Positions 5,778 through 12,170 of a stretch of DNA of 12,539 nt are shown here, piece after piece. The stretch comes from an uncultured Bacteroidales bacterium (GTDB taxonomy: Bacteria > Bacteroidota > Bacteroidia > Bacteroidales > UBA932). Position 1 is the stretch's first letter. Each line of letters starts with the position of its first letter. A model generated the notes under the pieces. It worked only from the letters and a program-made list of their open reading frames with translations. It was not told where the DNA came from and searched no databases. Both the position numbers and the translations under genes were made by a program. The stretch spans positions 1 to 12,539 of the forward strand of contig CAJOMY010000037.1 in the NCBI GenBank assembly GCA_905235775.1. The letters run 5' to 3'.

Positions 5778-7187
5778 ATGAAAATAATCCCGATCTATAC
5801 CTGGAACAAGAGAGTCTTCCAACTCAACCGCAGGAGCGGGCACCTGTCCAGGGAGCCCTGGTTCCAGGGGGTTCTTCTGATGGCCTGCGTACTCATGGCA
5901 ATGCTGCTCGCCAACCTCCCCTTCACCAGCGGACTCTACCGCGACATCCTCGAGACGAACATGCAACTGCACCTGTACAGCGCCGACGGCGCTGTCAACG
6001 TGCTGTTCCCGCGCGACCTGACCGTCGAGAAATTCATCAACGACATCCTGATGGTGGTTTTCTTCTTCACGGTGGGGCTCGAAATCCGGCGCGAGGTCGC
6101 CCATGGCGCGCTTTCCTCCCCGAAGAAGGCCATGCTGCCCGTCATCGCCGCTTTCGGCGGCGTGGTGGTCCCGGCACTCATCTATACCCTCATCAACCAC
6201 GGCACGATGGCCGCCAGCGGCTGGGGCATCCCTACGGCCACGGACATCGCATTCGCCGTATGCATCCTCTCGATGCTCGGGGACAAGGTGCCCGTCTCGC
6301 TGAAGATCTTCCTGACCGCACTCGCCATCGCGGACGACCTGATCGCCATCCTGGTCGTAGCGATCTTCTACGGAGGGCACATCAACCTGCCGCTGCTCGG
6401 CATCGCCCTCCTCGTGATCCTCTTCACCCTGCTGCTCCGCCGCATCGGCGAGAAGATGATGTTTCCCTATATCCTCTGCGCCATCATCGTATGGGCCCTG
6501 TTCTTCTACAGCGGCATCCATGCCACGATGTCCGGCGTCGTGATGGCCTTCCTCATCCCGGCCACGTCGCGTTACAACAAGTCGCAGTACATCCACAAGC
6601 GCAACCACTACATCCAGATGCTGGACAGAATGGACGGCATTGACGAAGAGCCTTTTCCCAATGGACCGCAGAAACATGCGCTGCGCCGGCTGGAACGCAT
6701 CGCCCGCCGCTCCATGGACATGACTTACCGCGTGGAGCACGCGCTCTCGCCCTGGGTGGATTACCTGATCATGCCGGTCTTCGCCCTCGCCAATGCCGGC
6801 GTGCAGATTACCGACCCGTCCTACTTCAACATGTTCAGTTTCGACGCCGCTGCGGGCAGCGTCGCGATGGGAGTTTTCTTCGGCCTGCTGCTCGGTAAGC
6901 CGGTCGGCATCACCCTTTTCAGCTGGCTCGCGATCAAGCTGAAGATCGGCGCCATGCCGGAGAAGGCCGACTGGGCGATGTTCTTCGCCGTGGCCTGCCT
7001 GGGCGGCATCGGATTCACGATGTCCATCTTCGTGGACACGCTCTCTTTCGGCGAACAGGGGGTCGAAGTGATGACGCGGCTACGGGACGCCGGCAAGATC
7101 GCCGTCCTGATGGGTTCGATCTGCTCGGGTCTGCTCGGCTCGGCACTGATCAACCTCGTGGCGAAATTCCGGCACAAAGAAGGATAA
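5778..7187 (+). CDS. nhaA: Na+/H+ antiporter NhaA
   Basis: This inner-membrane electrogenic antiporter exchanges cytoplasmic Na+ (or Li+) for external protons, for sodium tolerance and pH control. The 469 residues contain about 12 hydrophobic segments. Key residues are in place: Asp156 in IPTATDIAFAV (E. coli D133), Asp186 and Asp187 in LAIADDLIAIL (E. coli D163/D164, the transport site), and Lys374 in LLGKPVGITLFSW (E. coli K300). The motifs INDILMVVFFFTVGLEIRRE (88-107) and GGIGFTMSIFVD (409-420) are also typical. It is longer than the E. coli protein (about 390 residues), with a charged insert at roughly 262-322 between transmembrane segments VIII and IX (KSQYIHKRNHY through RRLERIARRSMDMT) and an extended first periplasmic loop. 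The gene has its own promoter with an overlapping dyad. Confidence 0.96.
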   Translation: MKIIPIYTWNKRVFQLNRRSGHLSREPWFQGVLLMACVLMAMLLANLPFTSGLYRDILETNMQLHLYSADGAVNVLFPRDLTVEKFINDILMVVFFFTVGLEIRREVAHGALSSPKKAMLPVIAAFGGVVVPALIYTLINHGTMAASGWGIPTATDIAFAVCILSMLGDKVPVSLKIFLTALAIADDLIAILVVAIFYGGHINLPLLGIALLVILFTLLLRRIGEKMMFPYILCAIIVWALFFYSGIHATMSGVVMAFLIPATSRYNKSQYIHKRNHYIQMLDRMDGIDEEPFPNGPQKHALRRLERIARRSMDMTYRVEHALSPWVDYLIMPVFALANAGVQITDPSYFNMFSFDAAAGSVAMGVFFGLLLGKPVGITLFSWLAIKLKIGAMPEKADWAMFFAVACLGGIGFTMSIFVDTLSFGEQGVEVMTRLRDAGKIAVLMGSICSGLLGSALINLVAKFRHKEG

Positions 7188-7203
7188 CCTCCCCATTTTT
7201 TCT

Positions 7204-7211
7204 TATATTTG
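7204..7211 (+). promoter_or_regulatory. Putative -7 element before the YARHG gene
   Basis: TATATTTG matches TAnnTTTG exactly and lies 27 bp before the start codon, just after the nhaA stop and a T-run. No good -33 element sits at the right distance (AAGG near 7180), so activity is less certain than for the nhaA promoter. Confidence 0.5.
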
Positions 7212-7238
7212 CTCCGACACTGAAAACTTAAAAACACT

Positions 7239-8234
7239 ATGGAGCGAATATTCCTGCTTGTATTGTCGCTTGCATCGGCTCTGCAGATCAATTTGCAAGC
7301 ACAGACGATCGACTCCGGAAGCCGTTGGTTCGACGGCCGGAACATGTATGAAGTCCGGGTAATCTCCGGCGAGATTCAGCTGTTCGCCGAACAAAATACC
7401 GGGACGCCCGAAATCGAGCTGGTCCCCATGGCCGAACAGGACGGCTGGTTTTCCCTGAAGGGCGAGGACAACAACGGCCCCCTCCTGCAGCAGAGCTCGA
7501 TGGCCAGCCTGGTCGAAGACAACGGCAAGACCATGCTGGTGATCTACAGAGGCGGCAAGGTGGACAAGTTGTTCGAACAGACCGGTCTTTCTTCCGAAGA
7601 GATTATCGCCGAACGCTGGTATCCCACGGTCAGGGGCCGATACAGCTGCATGGCACCGGACGGACGGACGCTGGAGATCACGGTCGGAGACGATACGCTT
7701 TCCGTGAACGGGCAGTCCGTCCGTTACCGGATGGTGACGGGCAATGGCGCCCCGCTCGACGTCCTGGACATCCAGGACGGTCCCGCGAAGGGAGTCTGGC
7801 ACTTCGTCCGGACCATCGACGGATTCAATGCCTACCGGTCTGTACTGAATGGAAGCGGCGCCGATAACGGATTCTATGACGAAGTGGATGACCATCCTTA
7901 CATCCTGACCTGGGCCGACCCCGACCGGAGCCGCTGGTCCTACCTTTCGGACGTGTTCATCATCCCGATCCACTACAACAAATCCACCTTGCGGATAATC
8001 CGCAACCACATCCTGGCCATGCACGGCTATATATTTCAGTCCAAGGAACTTCAGAAGTATTTCGAGGCCCAGCCCTGGTACAAGAAAGCCAGGAACAACG
8101 ACTCGGTCCAGCTCAACTTCATCGAGCAGATGAATATTTCCCGTATTCAGGGTGAGGAATCCAAGCCGGACGAATCCCGTATCCGGGTCACGGAAGAGGC
8201 TCCCGGCATCAAAAGAAAAAATGGAGCCACTTAA
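7239..8234 (+). CDS. Exported protein of unknown function with C-terminal YARHG domain
   Basis: This 331-residue protein has an N-terminal signal peptide (MERIFLLVLSLASALQINLQA, cleavage about residue 21-22) and no lipobox Cys, so it is probably periplasmic or surface-exposed and not a lipoprotein. Residues about 248-304 look like a YARHG domain: LRIIRNHILAMHGYIFQSKE, then LQKYFEAQPWYKK, with LAMHG in place of the namesake YARHG. The domain occurs in exported bacterial proteins, and its function is not established. Residues 23-245 resemble nothing I recognise; they look beta-rich, with repeated acidic Asp-Gly turns (EDNNG, VEDNGK, APDGR). The last codons run into the oppositely oriented tRNA gene (13-bp overlap), so the tail KRKNGAT is complementary to the tRNA 3' end and its U-tract. 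Confidence 0.82.
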   Translation: MERIFLLVLSLASALQINLQAQTIDSGSRWFDGRNMYEVRVISGEIQLFAEQNTGTPEIELVPMAEQDGWFSLKGEDNNGPLLQQSSMASLVEDNGKTMLVIYRGGKVDKLFEQTGLSSEEIIAERWYPTVRGRYSCMAPDGRTLEITVGDDTLSVNGQSVRYRMVTGNGAPLDVLDIQDGPAKGVWHFVRTIDGFNAYRSVLNGSGADNGFYDEVDDHPYILTWADPDRSRWSYLSDVFIIPIHYNKSTLRIIRNHILAMHGYIFQSKELQKYFEAQPWYKKARNNDSVQLNFIEQMNISRIQGEESKPDESRIRVTEEAPGIKRKNGAT

Positions 8235-8297
8235 CAGACTTGAACTGTTGACCTGCGCGTTACGAATGCGCTGCTCTACCGACTGAGCTAAAGTGGC
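8222..8297 (-). tRNA. tRNA-Thr(CGU), CCA encoded
   Basis: The cloverleaf is complete. The acceptor stem is GCCACTT/AAGTGGC, the D-arm is GCTC-AGTCGGTA-GAGC, and the anticodon loop TTCGTAA gives CGU (reads Thr codon ACG, positions 8262-8264). The variable loop is AGGTC and the T-arm is AACAG-TTCAAGT-CTGTT. The discriminator is U, followed by an encoded CCA (8222-8224). The body is 73 nt (8225-8297). The anticodon stem GCGCA/CGCGC has one A-C mismatch at pair 31-39, next to the loop. A run of U residues broken by one C follows directly (8211-8221), probably ending transcription, and lies inside the C-terminal codons of the convergent gene. Confidence 0.95.
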
Positions 8298-8307
8298 AAT
8301 GGGACTG

Positions 8308-8315
8308 CAAAGGTA
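8308..8315 (-). promoter_or_regulatory. -7 promoter element of tRNA-Thr
   Basis: Read leftward, TACCTTTG is an exact TAnnTTTG match and is identical to the nhaA -7 box. It lies 10 bp upstream of the mature tRNA 5' end, which would give a very short leader. The -33 position holds only a weak match. Confidence 0.65.
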
Positions 8316-8411
8316 GTAAAAATATTGAAACCTCCTACTCGTCCGCGCGATTTTTCTTGTGCGGCATGCTGTCCACCTTAATTGTATTTACTCTACTGAA
8401 CCTATTGGCAT

Positions 8412-9278
8412 ATGAGACTGGAAGGAAGAAGACAGAGTACCCACGTCGATGACCGGCGGGGCATGTCCACCGGCAGGGTGGCCGGCGGCGTGGGCCTGGG
8501 AGGCCTGATAATCATCGGACTCATCACGCTTCTGCTCGGCGGCAACCCCGCCGACGTGCTGGAGCAGATGGGCGGTCTGTCCGGCACGGAGATCGTCAGC
8601 GGAAGCGGACGCACTCCGACGGCCGAGGAGGAGCAGCTCGCCGTATTCTCGAAGCAGATCCTGGCCGGCACCGAGGATGTCTGGACAGAAATTTTCGCCC
8701 GGAACGGCCGGAATTACGTCCCGCCCAGACTGGTGCTCTACAATGATTACGTGCAGACTGCCAGCGGCACGGCCTCCGCCCGGATGGGCCCGTTCTACAA
8801 CAGTGCGGACCAGACGGTCTACATCGACCTGTCCTTCTTCTCCACGATGAAAGAGCAGATCGGCGCGGACGGCGACTTCGCCTATGCCTACGTCATCGCC
8901 CACGAAGTCGGGCACCACGTGCAGTACCTGCTCGGCACCCTGCAGGAGGCCCACCGGCAGATGTCCCGCGTGAGCGAGCCCGAGAGCAACCAGATCAGCG
9001 TACGGCTCGAACTTCAGGCAGATTTCTACGCCGGCGTCTGGGCGTACCACGACAACAAGATGTACAACTCGCTGGAACCCGGCGACATCGAAGAAGGCCT
9101 CGCCGTCGCCTCCAGGATTGGCGACGACTATCTGCAGAAGAAGGCCCGCGGCTACACCACGCCCGAAACCTTCAACCACGGCACCTCCGACCAGCGTTCC
9201 CGCTGGCTGATGAAAGGTTTCCGCACCGGCAACCCGGCCGACGGTGATACTTTCATGCCCGGATATAATCAGTTATAA
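8412..9278 (+). CDS. Membrane-anchored neutral zinc metallopeptidase (YpfJ/PF04228 family)
   Basis: This 288-residue protein has a short basic cytoplasmic N-terminus (MRLEGRRQSTHVDDRRG, a family hallmark). One transmembrane helix follows at about 27-43 (GVGLGGLIIIGLITLLL), and the rest is an extracytoplasmic catalytic domain. The zinc site is HEVGHH at 164-169 (YVIAHEVGHHVQYLLGT); Glu165 is the catalytic base and His164 and His168 are ligands. Glu200 in RLELQADFYAGVW is the likely third ligand. Its substrates are not known; the family is often annotated 'putative neutral zinc metallopeptidase'. The upstream gap (8316-8411) holds no convincing promoter. A weak candidate is TTG followed after 19 bp by TAATTGTA at 8379-8386. 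Its stop codon overlaps that of the convergent flavoprotein gene. Confidence 0.93.
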   Translation: MRLEGRRQSTHVDDRRGMSTGRVAGGVGLGGLIIIGLITLLLGGNPADVLEQMGGLSGTEIVSGSGRTPTAEEEQLAVFSKQILAGTEDVWTEIFARNGRNYVPPRLVLYNDYVQTASGTASARMGPFYNSADQTVYIDLSFFSTMKEQIGADGDFAYAYVIAHEVGHHVQYLLGTLQEAHRQMSRVSEPESNQISVRLELQADFYAGVWAYHDNKMYNSLEPGDIEEGLAVASRIGDDYLQKKARGYTTPETFNHGTSDQRSRWLMKGFRTGNPADGDTFMPGYNQL

Positions 9279-10685
9279 AAGGGATTTGGCGGCACTGAGC
9301 CCGGCGAGGGCGCCGGTGGCGAAGGCGAGCTGGAGGTTGTAGCCTCCGGTGTCGGCGTCGATATCCAGCACTTCCCCGCAGAGATAAAGTCCCGGTACGA
9401 GCCGGGATTCCATCGTCTTGGCGACGAAGTCGTCGGTGCAGACACCCCCGGCCGTGACGACCGCCCGCTCGTAACCGACGTAGCCGGCGATGTCAAAAGA
9501 CCAGGCTTTCAGGGCCTTGGCGATGCTGACCAGGTTGATCCAGACCTTGGTGTCGGTGCGGCTGCGTCGCTCCACCGTGATGATTTCGGGGTGCATGGCC
9601 TGGAATCCCGGGATGAGTTCACGCGGCATCAACTTGCCCAGCAGGATGCGGCAGCGCTCCTTCTCCCGGACGCCCCGCGAGCGGGGATCCCGGGCAATCT
9701 CCTCCCAGAGCGCCTTGATGCGGACGGTCAATTCCGTGAGGCCTACGCCGGGTTTGAGGTCCAGCACCAGGGCCACGCGCGAGCCGTTCACGAGAGCCTT
9801 GACGGCCTTGCGGCTGAGTTGGAATCCGACCGGTCCCTCCAGTCCCCCGTCGGTGAAATCGATATCTCCGAATTCGCTGTCGGTCTCCGTACCTTCGATG
9901 CGCAGCGACAACTGGATATTCTTGAGCTGGACGCCGCACAAAGCCTGGCCCAGCTCGCTGAGCGGCGTACTGCGATCTATATGCAAGCTCTTGTCTTCCT
10001 GGATTTTATATCCTTTCGGCACCAACGCCGTAAGCGACGGGAACGTCGGCACGATGCGGTGTCCCAGTTCCGCCGCCCAGCGCAGTCCGTCGCCGTTCGA
10101 GCCCGTCGTCGGATAGCTTAATCCCCCCGTTGCCACAATCACCCGCCGGCACTGCCATTCCCTTCCATCCTTCAGTTTTACGGTAAAGCCGGGAAGGCAG
10201 TCAGTGGGAAGGGTCCTGCGCAGCAGGACGTTTTCCGGGGGGAGCTGACTTCCGGCTTCAATGCTGGCGACTTCGGCGTCGGTTTCGATTTTGACGCCGA
10301 GGCTGAGGCAGGCGTTCACCAGCGTGTCGACGACGTCGGACGCGTGGTGGGAGGCCGGGAAGGCGCGGTCGCCACGTTCGACGACCGTCGCCATGCCGAA
10401 ACCCTCAAACCAGTCCACGACGGCCTGCGAGGGCAGGTTATAAAAGGCGGACTTGACAAAATTCGCCTTCGAGCGGACATGGGCGGAGAACTCGTTCCAA
10501 TCCTTGACGTTCGTGAAATTGCAGCGGCCCTTGCCGGTGATCATCACTTTGCGGGCCGCTCGCGGCATCTTCTCGAGCACCGTCACCTGCGCCGCCTGTC
10601 CGGCATCCACCAGGCACCTGGCGGCATGATAGGCCGCCATCAGACCGGACGCTCCCCCGCCGACAATGACAATTTCCGATTTCAT
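9273..10685 (-). CDS. HI0933/YhiN-family NAD(P)/FAD-dependent oxidoreductase
   Basis: This 470-residue flavoprotein has an N-terminal Rossmann dinucleotide motif, IVIVGGGASGLMAA (5-18, core GGGASG). It also has the family signature RAARKVMITGKGRCNFTN (42-59) and VIVATGGLSYPTTGSNGDG (182-200). The C-terminal FAD-contact stretch begins TAGGV (411-415) and continues through GLYLCGEVLDIDADTGGYN to LQLAFATGALAG (432-462). The biochemical role of the family is not settled, although it is widespread. The start codon is only 19 bp downstream of the SRP RNA gene on the same strand, with no separate promoter visible. It may therefore depend on read-through from ffs or on a promoter inside it. The stop codon sits in a TTATAA palindrome shared with the metallopeptidase stop. 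Confidence 0.93.
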   Translation of the reverse strand: MKSEIVIVGGGASGLMAAYHAARCLVDAGQAAQVTVLEKMPRAARKVMITGKGRCNFTNVKDWNEFSAHVRSKANFVKSAFYNLPSQAVVDWFEGFGMATVVERGDRAFPASHHASDVVDTLVNACLSLGVKIETDAEVASIEAGSQLPPENVLLRRTLPTDCLPGFTVKLKDGREWQCRRVIVATGGLSYPTTGSNGDGLRWAAELGHRIVPTFPSLTALVPKGYKIQEDKSLHIDRSTPLSELGQALCGVQLKNIQLSLRIEGTETDSEFGDIDFTDGGLEGPVGFQLSRKAVKALVNGSRVALVLDLKPGVGLTELTVRIKALWEEIARDPRSRGVREKERCRILLGKLMPRELIPGFQAMHPEIITVERRSRTDTKVWINLVSIAKALKAWSFDIAGYVGYERAVVTAGGVCTDDFVAKTMESRLVPGLYLCGEVLDIDADTGGYNLQLAFATGALAGLSAAKSLL

Positions 10686-10704
10686 TTCGATGGAAAATAA
10701 AAAA

Positions 10705-10801
10705 GGGAAAGCTTAGCACATCGCACCGCTACGACCTCCTGCCCTTGCTGCCTTCCGGCCCTGGGGGAGTTCAGAGGGAGCTGGTCGTGTACGACTTTCC
10801 C
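10705..10801 (-). ncRNA. ffs: Small bacterial signal recognition particle RNA (4.5S type)
   Basis: Read leftward, the apical domain CAGGGCCGGAAGGCAGCAAG (10745-10764) is the conserved SRP domain IV: a GGAA tetraloop closed by GCC/GGC, with the asymmetric loop that binds Ffh. Further down, ACGACC (10783-10788) pairs with GGTCGT (10731-10736). The ends GGGAAAG (10795-10801) and CTTTCCC (10705-10711) close the rod. Six U residues follow immediately (10699-10704), so the closing helix plus U-tract can serve as the terminator. The length of about 97 nt fits the Alu-less bacterial form. It works with Ffh and FtsY in co-translational membrane targeting. Confidence 0.95.
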
Positions 10802-10805
10802 GTCG

Positions 10806-10837
10806 CAAATATAATAAAATTTCAAATGCTCTTGAAA
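10806..10837 (-). promoter_or_regulatory. Promoter of ffs
   Basis: Read leftward, TTTC (10834-10837, one mismatch from TTTG) is followed after 20 bp by an exact TATATTTG (10806-10813). The predicted SRP RNA 5' end at 10801 is 5 nt beyond the -7 box, the expected initiation distance. Confidence 0.8.
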
Positions 10838-10860
10838 ATAAAGGGCAGAATATCGTCCAC

Positions 10861-10893
10861 TTTGGCAATTATCTTGAATTTTCGGTAAATTTG
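10861..10893 (+). promoter_or_regulatory. Promoter of mnmA, abutting the start codon
   Basis: TTTG (10861-10864) is followed after 21 bp by TAAATTTG (10886-10893). Both match the consensus exactly. Only 8 bp separate the -7 box from the mnmA ATG. This promoter is divergent from that of ffs, and the two -33 elements are 23 bp apart. Confidence 0.8.
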
Positions 10894-10901
10894 CTCCCGA
10901 A

Positions 10902-12170
10902 ATGAAGATTTGCGTGGGACTCTCCGGAGGCGTGGACTCCAGCGTGGCCGCCTTGCTGCTCAAGCAGCAGGGCTACGACGTGTTCGCCATGTTTATGCAG
11001 AACTGGCACGACACCGAAGGCACGCTGCATGGCGATTGTGAGTGGGAGGAGGACAAATTCGTCGCGGAGATGGTCGCCCGCAAGATCGGCATCCCGTTCT
11101 ATTTCATTGATTTGAGCAAGGACTACCGGCAGCGGGTCGTGGACTATCTCTTTGACGAATACGCCCGGGGACGCACGCCCAACCCGGACGTCCTCTGCAA
11201 CCGGGAAATCAAGTTCGACGCCTTCCTCAAGGCCGCGGAGCGGCTGGGGGCGGACTGCGTGGCCACCGGTCACTACTGCCGAAAGGAAGCGCTTCCGGAC
11301 GGCAGTTTCCGCATCCTGGAAGGGACGGATCCCAACAAGGACCAGAGCTATTTCCTCTGCCAGCTTACCCAGGAGCAGCTCGGCAAGGCCCTTTTCCCCA
11401 TCGGCGACCTGCTCAAGCCGGAGGTGCGGCGTCTCGCCAAAGAGGCGGACCTGCCCTCGGCGGACAAGAAGGACTCGCAGGGCATCTGCTTCGTGGGCAA
11501 GGTTGACTTGCCTGTCTTCCTGCAGCAAAAACTGCAAAGCGTCGAGGGTGACGTGGTCGAAGTGTACGGCGCCTACTACGCCGATTCGGCGAAACATGCC
11601 CGCGACAAGGAGCTGGCCAAGAAGGGTACGGCACTGACTGACAGCGAATTGCTGGAACTGTCCACCCCCATCGATTACGGTGACATCCGCTTCGAGACGG
11701 AAGTCTACCGCTCCGGCAAGCACCACATCAGGAAGACGCGCGACAAGGCGAACCCCTGGGCGAAGCGCATCGGACGCCACGAAGGCGCGCAATTCTACAC
11801 GATCGGGCAGCGCAAGGGCCTGGGCATCGGCGGCCACGCGCAGCCGGTGTTCGTGATCGCCACCGACATTGTGAGCAACACCATCTATGTAGGTGAGGGC
11901 GAGACCCATCCCGGACTGCTGCGCAGCTGTCTTCGCATCGCACCGGACGAAATCCACTGGATACGTCCTTCAGAAGCGATGCAGCTCGGGGAAGACCGCC
12001 GCTACCGCGTGCGGATCCGCTACCGCCAGCCGCTCCAGGACGCCACGCTCCTGATGCGGGACAGCGGCCTGTTCATCCTGTTCGACGAGCCGCAGCGCAG
12101 CATCACGCCGGGCCAGTTCGCGGTCTGGTATGCCCCCGACGGCGAAATGCTCGGCAGCGGGGTCATCTAA
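10902..12170 (+). CDS. mnmA: tRNA-specific 2-thiouridylase MnmA
   Basis: This cytoplasmic enzyme uses ATP and relayed sulfur to make 2-thiouridine at wobble position 34 of tRNA-Lys, -Glu and -Gln. The PP-loop GLSGGVDSS (6-14) binds ATP at the very N-terminus. Cys99 (NPDVLCNREIKF) and Cys196 (DSQGICFVGK) are the nucleophile and the persulfide-bearing pair. TATGHY-type and KDQSYFL segments (120-125, 146-152) and TIGQRKGLGIGG (300-311) are also typical. At 422 residues it is longer than the usual 360-390. The extra length lies at about 222-292, between the catalytic Cys196 region and TIGQRKG. The start at 10902 is firm: an in-frame TGA lies 27 bp upstream with no start codon between, and the PP-loop allows no shorter protein. 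The gene overlaps the convergent FAD gene by 4 bp. Confidence 0.96.
   Translation: MKICVGLSGGVDSSVAALLLKQQGYDVFAMFMQNWHDTEGTLHGDCEWEEDKFVAEMVARKIGIPFYFIDLSKDYRQRVVDYLFDEYARGRTPNPDVLCNREIKFDAFLKAAERLGADCVATGHYCRKEALPDGSFRILEGTDPNKDQSYFLCQLTQEQLGKALFPIGDLLKPEVRRLAKEADLPSADKKDSQGICFVGKVDLPVFLQQKLQSVEGDVVEVYGAYYADSAKHARDKELAKKGTALTDSELLELSTPIDYGDIRFETEVYRSGKHHIRKTRDKANPWAKRIGRHEGAQFYTIGQRKGLGIGGHAQPVFVIATDIVSNTIYVGEGETHPGLLRSCLRIAPDEIHWIRPSEAMQLGEDRRYRVRIRYRQPLQDATLLMRDSGLFILFDEPQRSITPGQFAVWYAPDGEMLGSGVI

Noticed and set aside
5730..6740. 336-residue open frame antisense to nhaA
   Set aside because: It is a mirror of the GC-rich nhaA frame: a His/Asp/Glu-rich translation typical of antisense reading, with no start-site support.
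8341..8366. Possible hairpin in the gap before the metallopeptidase (CCGC/GCGG)
   Set aside because: It has only four pairs with a long loop and no position-specific role.
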